Shown: in pieces, positions 1 through 6,747 of the stretch | Layout: each line of letters starts with the position of its first letter | Position numbering within the stretch: the first letter of the stretch is position 1 | From: Acidobacteriota bacterium | GTDB lineage: Bacteria > Acidobacteriota > Terriglobia > Terriglobales > Acidobacteriaceae | Assembly: GCA_021802085.1 (NCBI GenBank) | Contig: JAKAAZ010000025.1 | Coordinates: 1 to 21,706 of the forward strand | Length of the DNA stretch: 21,706 nucleotides | Direction of reading: 5' to 3' | Notes under the pieces: model-generated | Database searches by the model: none | The model's input: only the letters and a program-made list of their open reading frames with translations | Told to the model about the DNA's origin: nothing | Translations under genes and position numbers: made by a program

Positions 1-1354
1 CAATGTCCTGCACCCGGCGCTTTTCAATGTCCACGTTCATTCCGTAGATCATGATGCCCACCATCTCCTGCAGCGTCGCCGGACTGTCTTGAAAGCCCCT
101 CAGTTGATCGTAAAAGTATTGTGTCAGAATGAAACCCTGGACCATGTCGTGCTGGACTGTTTGCCGCCGCACTTCCGCAACGGCATGTTCATACGCATTG
201 TCCGCCTTGTTCACAGCGGCCAGCTGGTTGCGATCGATGTGGGCGGGAATCTTGTAGACAGGAACGCCGGTGTCCATCGTTTGCGCTTCCATGGCACGGA
301 TCATGCACTCCGTGACCAGCGTAAGAATGTCGCTCTTGTAGATGTAGGGCAACGGAGAGGGCTGCACCAATTCCAATATCGGCATCAGTCGATCGATCGA
401 CTGAGAGCGCGCGTAGATCAGCGGCTCCAGCACAAAGCGCAGGTAGGTGTGCTTCACCGGGTCCAAATCGATCTTTCCGTTCACCGGGGAAGACACCACG
501 ATATAGTCGCCGCCGTACACGCGGGCATTCCGCTCGCCGGGCGCAATCAACGGCTCCAGCAGCACCAGAAACCGGCGAGTGCCATATGTGGCCGGGGGTT
601 GCTTCAGATATAAATCCATCTGCACCAGCATCTGCCCGACGGCCACATGGGCCTTCACCACCTCTGCTTCATACTCGGCGTGGTTCAATGCCCAGATCAG
701 ATGCAGGTTCACGGACTGAGAAAAGTCCCTCAGCAGCGGAAGAAAACCGACCAGGGTCGCCGCATCGGGAGGCAGATCGGAGGCGGCGACATTCGTCGTC
801 AACTCCGGCGGCGGTGTTAGAAATAACGCCAGCGAGATGTACGCCGCCACGTTCAGGTTGACGTTGCTCATGGAATGGCTACGGATAAAGGCGCAGAGCC
901 GGTCGCGACTGTTGCGTGCCTCCGCCGACTGTTGCAGCGCCTGGTCCATGTCATCCCGCACTTTCTGACGAACCGGATCGGAGACCGCCAGGCCCTGGTC
1001 GTATCCGCAGGCATTCAGCGCCGCCATCACATCGAAGAGGGATTCAGACGTTTCCAGCGACGTGGCGGGACCGGTTGGATCGATGGCTGCGGGAATCGCC
1101 TGTGCATACCCCGTGCTGGGATGCGGAACGTCTGAAGAATTGCCGGATTGTGGCGGCGGAGCACTCCAGGACGAACCCGCGGGCCCTTGATCGGTTGGAG
1201 GTTGCAAGCCTTGCGATGAGGAACTCGACGACGGACTGGATGGCAATGATTGAGACGATGAGGTCTGCGCCCATCCGGTGATCGCCAACGCGGAAAGGCC
1301 GATGCCTAGCCCGATCATCCGACAGCTAAACCGTACTGCGCGCATATACAGCAT
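1..1354 (-). CDS. Secreted hypothetical protein with Ser/Pro-rich linker (partial, C-terminus outside window)
   Basis: An uninterrupted frame runs from an ATG at 1354 off the left edge, giving about 451 codons without a stop. The N-terminus is a clear signal peptide: a basic start (MRAVRF), a hydrophobic core at residues 14-26, and a likely cleavage after GWA (about residue 29). Residues 31-75 form a Ser/Pro/Gln-rich low-complexity linker. From about residue 100 the protein looks globular and helical, with repeated Asp, Glu and Arg. There is no lipobox cysteine, no membrane segment and no catalytic motif that I recognise. The start was chosen because an AG-rich stretch (AAAGAAAG) lies just upstream; GTG at 1360 and ATG at 1345 are alternatives in the same frame. 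It lies downstream of dnaG on the same strand after 165 bases. I do not recognise the family; an exported or periplasmic protein of unknown function is all that can be said. Confidence 0.8.
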   Translation of the reverse strand, partial: MLYMRAVRFSCRMIGLGIGLSALAITGWAQTSSSQSLPSSPSSSSSSQGLQPPTDQGPAGSSWSAPPPQSGNSSDVPHPSTGYAQAIPAAIDPTGPATSLETSESLFDVMAALNACGYDQGLAVSDPVRQKVRDDMDQALQQSAEARNSRDRLCAFIRSHSMSNVNLNVAAYISLALFLTPPPELTTNVAASDLPPDAATLVGFLPLLRDFSQSVNLHLIWALNHAEYEAEVVKAHVAVGQMLVQMDLYLKQPPATYGTRRFLVLLEPLIAPGERNARVYGGDYIVVSSPVNGKIDLDPVKHTYLRFVLEPLIYARSQSIDRLMPILELVQPSPLPYIYKSDILTLVTECMIRAMEAQTMDTGVPVYKIPAHIDRNQLAAVNKADNAYEHAVAEVRRQTVQHDMVQGFILTQYFYDQLRGFQDSPATLQEMVGIMIYGMNVDIEKRRVQDI

Positions 1355-1365
1355 GGGCACTTTCT

Positions 1366-1393
1366 TTGGAGAATTTCTACGGATATTCTCCAA
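1366..1393 (-). repeat. 9-bp perfect inverted repeat upstream of the secreted protein gene
   Basis: TTGGAGAAT at 1366-1374 is mirrored by ATTCTCCAA at 1385-1393, with a 10-base spacer. It ends 12 bases upstream of the ATG at 1354 and would form a hairpin in the mRNA leader immediately before the weak ribosome binding site. It could be a leader hairpin or a dyad operator; the sequence cannot separate these. Confidence 0.6.
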
Positions 1394-1408
1394 GGGGACC
1401 AACTTCAG

Positions 1409-1436
1409 TCTATGCATCCGCCCGAGCCACGGTCAA
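1409..1436 (-). promoter_or_regulatory. Possible sigma-70-like promoter for the secreted protein gene
   Basis: On the minus strand TTGACC (1436-1431) and CATAGA (1414-1409) are separated by 16 bases. The -35 box matches consensus at five of six positions, the -10 box at three. Transcription would begin near 1402, giving a leader of about 50 bases that contains the inverted repeat at 1366-1393. It is a weak match found by eye. Confidence 0.3.
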
Positions 1437-1455
1437 ACATTTCACGCCCGTCAAA

Positions 1456-1485
1456 GAAATAGGAACCACGGAAATAGGAACCACG
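1456..1485. repeat. Perfect 15-bp tandem duplication
   Basis: The 15-mer GAAATAGGAACCACG occurs twice head to tail at 1456-1470 and 1471-1485, in the gap between the dnaG stop and the next gene. It looks like a recent replication-slippage duplication or a two-copy binding site. Confidence 0.85.
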
Positions 1486-1519
1486 TCGAGTTGACCTGCG
1501 AATTTCCGCGAGATTCCGC

Positions 1520-3292
1520 TCAGCCTTCTCTTAGATCGCGATCCAGCGCAATTTTTTCCGCCATCAACTCCTGCACGGTAATCGCATCGTTGCGCAGTTC
1601 CGCTTCCGCCAACGAGCGGCGCAACTCGCGCTGCCGCCGTTCCAGCCTGCTATGCCGCAGGGACTGGCAAGCGTTCTCCACTTGCTCAAGTTGAATTTCC
1701 TGCGATCCCTTCATCAACACCGTTGCCAGCAAATGACGGCTGGCCTCATCCGGCGCCAGGGCGAACGGATTGGAAATTGCCTCTTCCGCAGCCGCAAACG
1801 CGGCAAGAAGCGATGCCGCCGCTAACCCTTCGTAGAGCGCAGGCTCCTCGGTCAACCGCTGCCGGGCCGCGTCTCGCGCCGGATCGCCGATTGGCAGAGT
1901 GAGGGCGCGCAACAGCAGTTTTTCCGCCTCGCTCCATCCCGGCGCCGCCGACGACTGGGAACGTACATCCGTCCGCCGCGCAAACGCCGCCTGCTTCAGC
2001 TCCTGCCGCAGCAACGCGGAGTCGATGGCAAGTTTCTGCGCGGCATCGGCGGCGAACTCATCGCGGGCGATGCGGCTGGGAATATGCTGCATGTGCGGCA
2101 GCAGAAAATTCAGCGCCTTCACCTTGGCGTCCGGCGTGACCGGCGGAAACAGCGTTCGCGCCCGCTCAATCAAATAGTCGCTATGCCGCCTCGCCCCGCG
2201 CAAAGCTGCAATATACGCTTGCGTCCCACGCTCGCGGACGTAGCGGTCCGGGTCCAGACCACCCTCCAGCGTCACGACCTTGACGCTGAACCCTTCCTCA
2301 ATCAGCAGAGCAATGGACTTTTCCGCCGCGTTTGCTCCCGCCGTGTCAGGGTCGAAGTTCACCACCACCTGCCGCGTATGACGCCCCAGCAAGCGCACCT
2401 GCGCCTCGGTGAAGGCGGTACCGCTGGTGGCCAGCACATTCGTGATTCCCGCCATATACACCGAAATGCAATCCATCTGCCCTTCCACCAGCAGTGCAAA
2501 TTCAAATTGCCGGATCGCCTGCTTCGCTTTGTCCAAATTGAACAGCACGTGGCCCTTCGTATAAAGCGGCGTTTCCGGGGAGTTCAGATATTTCGGGCCC
2601 GCTTTTTCATCGTTATCGAGCGCCCGCGCCGTAAAGGCGATCACGCGGCCCGCTTCATTGCGAATGGGGAACGTGATCCGCTTGCGGAAGCGCGCATACA
2701 TCGGGCCGGCCGCGCCATCCCCCTGGTCCCTGGAGGAAAAAAGCCCGCTGCCGCGCAAAACTTCTTCGTCGAACGCAGACTGAAAACGGTCGCGCATCGT
2801 GGAATAGGAATCTGGCGCATAGCCGATGCGAAACTCCCTAATCGCCTCTGCTGTGACGCCGCGGCCGGTGAGATATTCGCGGGCGCGGGCCGCTTCCGGG
2901 CTCTGCAACTGCTCCTCAAAATAGAGGCACGCCTGTTCGTGGATCTCCATCAGCTTCGATCGCAGCCGCGAGGCCTGCGCTTCTTCCGGCGAGGAAAATT
3001 CGCGCTTCGGCAATGGAATGCCGCACTTCTGGGCGACGCTTCGCACCGCCTCCGGAAAGCTGATGTTCTCCATCTTCTGCACGAAGGTAAAAACATCGCC
3101 GGACTGCCCGCAGCCGAAGCAATGGAAGAACTGCTGCGCCGCCTGCACGTTGAACGATGGCGTCTTCTCTTTATGGAATGGACATAGCCCCTTGAAGCTT
3201 TGGCCGCCGCTCCTGTTCAAGCGAATATATTCGCCGATGATGCGGACGATGTCGGCCTGCTGCTTGACGGATTGGGCGAAACCATCGGCCAT
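1520..3292 (-). CDS. dnaG: DNA primase DnaG
   Basis: This primase makes the RNA primers for lagging-strand replication, working with the replicative helicase. The N-terminal CHC2 zinc-binding domain is visible as C37-P-F-H40 and C58-x-x-C61, counted from the chosen ATG at 3292. The catalytic core follows, with a TOPRIM domain that shows the Glu-containing LLVEGQMD motif and the acidic NFDPDTAG motif. The C-terminal region is helical and charged, as expected for the helicase-interaction domain. At 590 residues the length is normal. The frame extends upstream to a GTG at 3361, but the family's N-terminus (MADGFAQSVKQQADIV) points to 3292. Neither start has a strong Shine-Dalgarno sequence. It is divergent from an ABC ATPase gene. 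The next gene on its strand is an unrelated secreted protein rather than rpoD, so the classic dnaG-rpoD order is absent here. Confidence 0.97.
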   Translation of the reverse strand: MADGFAQSVKQQADIVRIIGEYIRLNRSGGQSFKGLCPFHKEKTPSFNVQAAQQFFHCFGCGQSGDVFTFVQKMENISFPEAVRSVAQKCGIPLPKREFSSPEEAQASRLRSKLMEIHEQACLYFEEQLQSPEAARAREYLTGRGVTAEAIREFRIGYAPDSYSTMRDRFQSAFDEEVLRGSGLFSSRDQGDGAAGPMYARFRKRITFPIRNEAGRVIAFTARALDNDEKAGPKYLNSPETPLYTKGHVLFNLDKAKQAIRQFEFALLVEGQMDCISVYMAGITNVLATSGTAFTEAQVRLLGRHTRQVVVNFDPDTAGANAAEKSIALLIEEGFSVKVVTLEGGLDPDRYVRERGTQAYIAALRGARRHSDYLIERARTLFPPVTPDAKVKALNFLLPHMQHIPSRIARDEFAADAAQKLAIDSALLRQELKQAAFARRTDVRSQSSAAPGWSEAEKLLLRALTLPIGDPARDAARQRLTEEPALYEGLAAASLLAAFAAAEEAISNPFALAPDEASRHLLATVLMKGSQEIQLEQVENACQSLRHSRLERRQRELRRSLAEAELRNDAITVQELMAEKIALDRDLREG

Positions 3293-3407
3293 GACAGAAA
3301 AGAGGCGCTCCAATGACGAGTGTAGTGCAAGCGAATTCCCTTCGCAGGAAAAGCCGGTCACGCAGCGGCAGGAAGATTGTGGGCGCCGTTCTCGGGCTGC
3401 GATGCTC

Positions 3408-3413
3408 TAAGAT
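3408..3413 (+). promoter_or_regulatory. Possible -10 box 6 bases before the ABC ATPase GTG start
   Basis: TAAGAT fits the TAnnnT pattern of a -10 element and lies 6 bases before the GTG at 3420. Transcription would start at or next to the start codon, giving a leaderless message. No convincing -35 box or Shine-Dalgarno sequence accompanies it. Confidence 0.25.
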
Positions 3414-3419
3414 AAGCGC

Positions 3420-4310
3420 GTGCAGTCTCTTCTCCGCGTCGACCATCTTTCGATCGCATTTTCCTCCGATGCGGGGCGGCACACGGCTGTCGACGACCTG
3501 AGTTTTTCAATTGCTCCCGGCGACACGCTGGCCCTGGTGGGCGAGTCGGGATCTGGGAAATCCGTCACAGCGCTGGCGATCCTGCGCTTGCTCGATCCGC
3601 GGGCAAGCGTGAACGGCAGCATCTGGTTTCGCGAGGAGGACTGGCTGCAACTGCCGGAGCGAGACATGACCGCGCGCCGCGGCCGCGATGCCGCCATGGT
3701 GTTTCAGGAGCCGATGACAGCGCTGAATCCTGTGATGTCGATTGGCAAACAGATCGCCGAAGCCATTCGCATCCACCAGCGCGGTCTTTCCAGGGCCGCC
3801 GTACGCCAGCGCGCAATCGAGGCCCTGGAGTCGGTTTCCATCCCGGAGCCTCGCCTGCGATTCGACGACTATCCCCACCAATTCTCTGGAGGCCAGCGGC
3901 AACGCATCATGATCGCGATGGCACTGGTCAACCAGCCCAGTCTGTTGATTGCGGATGAGCCGACGACGGCGCTCGACGTGACCGTCCAAGCCCAGATTCT
4001 CGACCTGTTGCGGAAGTTGAAAGAGCGCTCCAATGCGGCGCTGCTTTTCATTTCGCACGACCTCTCCGTGGTTGCACAGATCGCGCAGCGGGTCGCCGTC
4101 ATGCGCAAGGGCAAGATCGTCGAAATGGCGACATGCGCGCAGTTGTTTCGCAACCCACAGCATCCGTATACGCGCAGCTTGCTGGCCGCTGTCCCGACCA
4201 TGCACAGCGATCGCAATGCTCCACTGGCCGCGACGGAGATCCCCACTACATTGCTCGAAGGCCCGCTGGTCGAGATCGCCACCGGGCACTGGGCCCGCGC
4301 CGCGGAATAG
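3420..4310 (+). CDS. ABC transporter ATP-binding protein, Opp/Dpp (peptide/nickel) family
   Basis: This is the ATP-hydrolysing subunit of a DppD/OppD-type importer. The Walker A motif GESGSGKS is at residues 41-48. The Q-loop region (MVFQEPMTALNPVM), the signature FSGGQRQR, Walker B LLIADEPTTALD and the H-loop FISHDLSVV all follow in order. The PHPYTRSLLAAVP segment is typical of this family. At 296 residues it is shorter than the usual 320-330, because the C-terminal oligopeptide/nickel extension is abbreviated: the usual Cys-containing CxFxPRC-like stretch is missing, although the closing PLVEIATGHW segment is kept. Translation starts at GTG 3420, which is the only reasonable start and has no Shine-Dalgarno sequence. 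No permease, second ATPase or substrate-binding protein is adjacent, so it is an orphan component here. The transported substrate cannot be inferred. Confidence 0.92.
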   Translation: MQSLLRVDHLSIAFSSDAGRHTAVDDLSFSIAPGDTLALVGESGSGKSVTALAILRLLDPRASVNGSIWFREEDWLQLPERDMTARRGRDAAMVFQEPMTALNPVMSIGKQIAEAIRIHQRGLSRAAVRQRAIEALESVSIPEPRLRFDDYPHQFSGGQRQRIMIAMALVNQPSLLIADEPTTALDVTVQAQILDLLRKLKERSNAALLFISHDLSVVAQIAQRVAVMRKGKIVEMATCAQLFRNPQHPYTRSLLAAVPTMHSDRNAPLAATEIPTTLLEGPLVEIATGHWARAAE

Positions 4311-4577
4311 CTCCAGGCACAACGCAACTGCGCCGTACTGCTCCGCTCGACGCTCATGCTCGCAGCAGGCTTGCTTCCGCCTCAAACGAGGGAACTTTTC
4401 TATACTCCTGCCGAGGCAGTTCGTCTTCGCCATCCTCCGGCGCCTCCCAGAAAAGCATTATTGGAGAATCCCCATCTTTCGCTTCCGGATCGCCCCGTCT
4501 TCTCAGATCGGACGCACGATACGCGCCGCGGCGGGCGCGTCCGGCAGAGTTTCATTCGAAATCCGAAGGATCGAGCC
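4311..4577. other. Convergent intergenic region without a recognisable gene
   Basis: This 267-base gap separates two convergent genes. I see no tRNA, no small ORF with a ribosome binding site and no remnant of a known protein. The only structured element is the GC-rich inverted repeat at 4509-4543. Confidence 0.6.
4509..4543. terminator. GC-rich hairpin between convergent genes (possible bidirectional terminator)
   Basis: CGGACGC at 4509-4515 pairs with GCGTCCG at 4537-4543, and the intervening sequence contains a further self-complementary CGCCGCGGCG core. It lies 35 bases beyond the stop of the minus-strand gene and about 200 beyond the ABC gene. There is no clear T-tract on either side, so intrinsic termination is uncertain. 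Confidence 0.35.
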
Positions 4578-5462
4578 TCAGTATCGCTCGGAACGAACGA
4601 CGAAGTTGACCCCGTGTTCGCGATTGATCGCGATGGTCTTTTTCAGGTCCAAGCGGTCAATGGGGAAAGTGTAGGCATGGCCGTTTGCGGCAACATAGAC
4701 GACTCGCGCCCCACCCTCAAACCAGTAATGGTCCGTCCACCGTATATAGCCGTCCCGGGTCACGAGCGCGGTCGGCGGCGTCAATTCGCCTGCCTGCGTT
4801 GCGGGAGACGCTGAAGCGTAGCTGATGGGGCGTTGCTTCAGGGCCGGTGCGGCAACTGGAGGCGAATATGACATGGGAGCGCGACGAGCAAAGCCCTCGG
4901 AATCGAGCGGGGCCTGCTGCGGCGGCGAAACTCTCACATCCTCCATGATTTTGAGGGTGAGACGCGTTTCCGCCTTCAGCACGGGACGCGGCCCGCGCCG
5001 TGGAAGGTTTAGCAGATCGATGGGCCACAGAACGGGAATCGACCACGCGACAGTGTCCCGCACGGGATGGCCTTTTCCGTCGATTTTTCCCGTTTTATCC
5101 ACAGAATATCCGGGCACATATACGACCTTGGCTTTAATCGGTACTTCCTGGTCGGGCGGCATGGCCACCCGGTCAAATTCCAGATCCATCCAGCCTTTCC
5201 CGACGAAATGTCCGGGGTCTTTGTAGTCTTGAAACTGGCCGACCAGATAGCTGCCATAGGGAAATACGGAACGGCCGTAGATCTGAAAATGGCTAATCTG
5301 ACAGAGAACAGGGTCGCCCACTTCGACGTTCTTTGAAGACAGCTTTGGCCCTGAAACGGTGCATTGGATGAGAGAGCCAGCCGGAATTAGCTGTTCGGCA
5401 GCATATCCGGTGATCGGCGCGGCGAATACCAACAAAGAGAGTGCGTACCAAACGCCCTTCAT
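4578..5462 (-). CDS. Secreted beta-rich hypothetical protein
   Basis: The 294-residue product begins with a signal peptide (MKGVWYALSLLVFAAPITGYAA, presented here only as positions 1-22 of the protein) and is probably cleaved around residue 22. Residues 25-180 alternate short hydrophobic strands with glycines. They begin with IPAGSLIQC and include VEVGDPV and GSYLVGQF, a pattern reminiscent of the VirB10/TrbI-like beta domains in exported proteins. A Pro/Ala-rich linker follows at about 195-240, then a small C-terminal module (GYIRWTDHYWFEGG). The start at 5462 is well supported by a consensus AGGAGG eight bases upstream. The frame extends 40 codons further upstream, but that part lacks coding character. 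The SD lies inside a perfect inverted repeat, which suggests translational control. The function is unknown, and the VirB10-like comparison is only an impression. Confidence 0.85.
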   Translation of the reverse strand: MKGVWYALSLLVFAAPITGYAAEQLIPAGSLIQCTVSGPKLSSKNVEVGDPVLCQISHFQIYGRSVFPYGSYLVGQFQDYKDPGHFVGKGWMDLEFDRVAMPPDQEVPIKAKVVYVPGYSVDKTGKIDGKGHPVRDTVAWSIPVLWPIDLLNLPRRGPRPVLKAETRLTLKIMEDVRVSPPQQAPLDSEGFARRAPMSYSPPVAAPALKQRPISYASASPATQAGELTPPTALVTRDGYIRWTDHYWFEGGARVVYVAANGHAYTFPIDRLDLKKTIAINREHGVNFVVRSERY

Positions 5463-5477
5463 GCTAGGCCTCCTAGC
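5463..5477 (-). promoter_or_regulatory. Hairpin enclosing the Shine-Dalgarno sequence of the secreted protein gene
   Basis: The sequence is GCTAGG-CCT-CCTAGC on the plus strand: a perfect 6-bp stem with a 3-base loop, touching the ATG at 5462. On the transcript, AGGAGG (5474-5469) sits in the 5' arm and loop, so folding would hide the ribosome binding site. Confidence 0.6.
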
Positions 5478-5481
5478 GGAT

Positions 5482-5496
5482 GGGCTCGAAGAGCCC
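5482..5496 (-). repeat. Second leader hairpin, 6-bp stem and 3-base loop
   Basis: GGGCTC (5482-5487) and GAGCCC (5491-5496) form a perfect stem around GAA (UUC on the transcript). It has the same geometry as the hairpin at 5463-5477 and is only four bases away from it. Confidence 0.6.
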
Positions 5497-5516
5497 CGTT
5501 GGCGTGCATTTCGGTC

Positions 5517-5536
5517 GTCAGATTGTGGCGTCTGAC
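5517..5536 (-). repeat. Third inverted repeat in the same leader
   Basis: GTCAGA (5517-5522) and TCTGAC (5531-5536) are perfectly complementary around an 8-base spacer. It is the outermost of three consecutive inverted repeats upstream of the secreted protein gene. Confidence 0.5.
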
Positions 5537-5573
5537 TAACAGATGGACGGTCACCCGGTGGAATAGTGAGTTT

Positions 5574-5601
5574 TTGCCCCACGTTTCCACTGATTTATGA
5601 T
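5574..5601 (+). promoter_or_regulatory. Possible panBC promoter
   Basis: TTGCCC (5574-5579) and TATGAT (5596-5601) are 16 bases apart. The -10 box differs from TATAAT at one position; the -35 box is weak. A start near 5608 would give a panB leader of about 175 bases carrying the inverted repeats at 5655-5675 and 5713-5754. A small dyad, GATGC-GA-GCATC (5599-5610), overlaps the -10 box and the predicted start. Confidence 0.4.
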
Positions 5602-5654
5602 GCGAGCATCGGCTGGTGGTTGCTCTGGAAAGAAAAATAGGGCCTGGAGCGATT

Positions 5655-5675
5655 CAACTGATCCACGATCAGTTG
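5655..5675. promoter_or_regulatory. 9-bp perfect palindrome in the panB leader (operator or hairpin)
   Basis: CAACTGATC (5655-5663) and GATCAGTTG (5667-5675) are exact inverted copies around CAC. A 21-base dyad with a 3-base centre fits either a dimeric repressor site or a tight RNA hairpin. It lies between the putative promoter and panB, without the T-tract expected of a terminator. Confidence 0.6.
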
Positions 5676-5712
5676 CCCCAATTTGTAAGGGAGATGACGA
5701 CGGGCGTATTCT

Positions 5713-5754
5713 GAGGTTCGTTACGGGCGGTATCCCGCACATCGCCGGAACCTC
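5713..5754 (+). repeat. Nested inverted repeats in the panB leader
   Basis: GAGGTTC (5713-5719) pairs with GAACCTC (5748-5754), enclosing an inner CGGG (5724-5727) and CCCG (5734-5737) pair. The structure ends about 30 bases before the panB start codon and could fold in the message. Confidence 0.45.
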
Positions 5755-5784
5755 GGCAACCTGGGAACTGCACTGGAGAATTCC

Positions 5785-6735
5785 ATGAGCATGACCGAAC
5801 CGCGCAGCACCGATGCTGCCGCGCATTCTGCACCTTCCTCGACGTCTCTGAAAGTCACCCTCCCAACCTTGCAGGAAAAGAAGCGCTGTCATGTGCCCAT
5901 TTCGGCGCTGACTGCGTACGACTTTGCCATGGCGCGATTGGTGGACGAAGCCAGCGTCGATCTCGTTCTGGTGGGCGACTCCCTGGGCATGGTGATGCTG
6001 GGCTACGAAAGCACCCTGCCGGTCACCATGGAGGAAATGCTCCTCTGCACGCGCGCGGTGCGTCGCGGAGTTCGCAGGGCACTTCTTGCCGCGGACATGC
6101 CGTATGCCTCGTATCACGAGGATGCGAGTCAGGGTGTGCGCAACGCCTTGCGATTTGTGAAGGAAGCGGGCGCGGAAGCGGTAAAGGTGGAAGGCGGGCG
6201 CAATCGTGTCGAGTTGGTGGCGCGGTTGACGGATGCGGAAATTCCCGTGATCGGGCATCTAGGGCTGACGCCGCAATCGCTGCATCGCATGGGCGGATAC
6301 CGTGTCCAAGGAAAGACAGTGCCCGCTGCCGAGCAGTTAGTAGAAGATGCGTTGGCACTGGAAGCCGCAGGCACGGCCCTCCTGGTGCTGGAAGGCGTGC
6401 CGCGCGAAGTCGCCGCGCGCATTACGGAGGAGTTGAGCATTCCTACGATTGGCATTGGCGCCGGGCCGGAGTGCGATGGGCAAATCCTCGTGCTGCACGA
6501 TCTGCTGAACCTGAGCTTTGCTCCCGCGGCGAAGTTTGTGCGCCGCTATGGGGACGCGGCTTCGCTGATTCGCAATGCGGTGGAAGCGTATCGCAAGGAC
6601 GTGGAGACGCGCAGCTTTCCCAGCGATGCGGAAAGCTATCATCTGTCCGCGGAGGCGCGCGGCAACTTCGTTCGAGGCGGCGCCGCTCGCGCCGCGGTCG
6701 CTCCAGCTACGATCCGGCAACCTCGCAAGGCGTAG
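5785..6735 (+). CDS. panB: 3-methyl-2-oxobutanoate hydroxymethyltransferase (ketopantoate hydroxymethyltransferase) PanB
   Basis: PanB transfers a hydroxymethyl group from methylenetetrahydrofolate to 2-oxoisovalerate, the first committed step to pantothenate and coenzyme A. The TIM-barrel motifs are all present: ALTAYDFAMA, the metal-binding GDS (D65-S66), ADMP (D104), KVEGG (K134, E136), IGHLGLTPQ and the catalytic Glu in LEGVP (E203), then GIGAG. At 316 residues it is longer than the usual 260-280. The extra length is an Ala/Ser-rich N-terminal tail of about 28 residues and a basic, Ala-rich C-terminal tail after the conserved RSFPSDAESY segment. The start at 5785 has GGAG with suitable spacing; a second ATG two codons later is possible. 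panC follows after 12 bases, so the two form an operon. A palindrome-rich leader lies upstream. Confidence 0.97.
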   Translation: MSMTEPRSTDAAAHSAPSSTSLKVTLPTLQEKKRCHVPISALTAYDFAMARLVDEASVDLVLVGDSLGMVMLGYESTLPVTMEEMLLCTRAVRRGVRRALLAADMPYASYHEDASQGVRNALRFVKEAGAEAVKVEGGRNRVELVARLTDAEIPVIGHLGLTPQSLHRMGGYRVQGKTVPAAEQLVEDALALEAAGTALLVLEGVPREVAARITEELSIPTIGIGAGPECDGQILVLHDLLNLSFAPAAKFVRRYGDAASLIRNAVEAYRKDVETRSFPSDAESYHLSAEARGNFVRGGAARAAVAPATIRQPRKA

Positions 6736-6747
6736 GCGTTTTCCTTC

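Noticed and set aside
2084..3187. 367-codon plus-strand ORF
   Set aside because: It is antisense to dnaG, whose zinc finger and TOPRIM motifs prove the minus-strand frame. Its product is rich in Arg, His and Gln with no domain pattern.
3507..4433. 308-codon minus-strand ORF
   Set aside because: It is antisense to the ABC ATPase, whose Walker and signature motifs fix the plus strand.
4033..4814. Overlapping plus-strand ORFs at the ABC gene end and beyond
   Set aside because: They overlap the end of the ABC gene in other frames and run antisense into the secreted protein gene. None has a ribosome binding site or sensible composition.
5551..6258. 235-codon minus-strand ORF reaching into the panB leader
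   Set aside because: It covers panB on the opposite strand and would overlap the secreted protein's upstream region. Its composition is that of a shadow frame.
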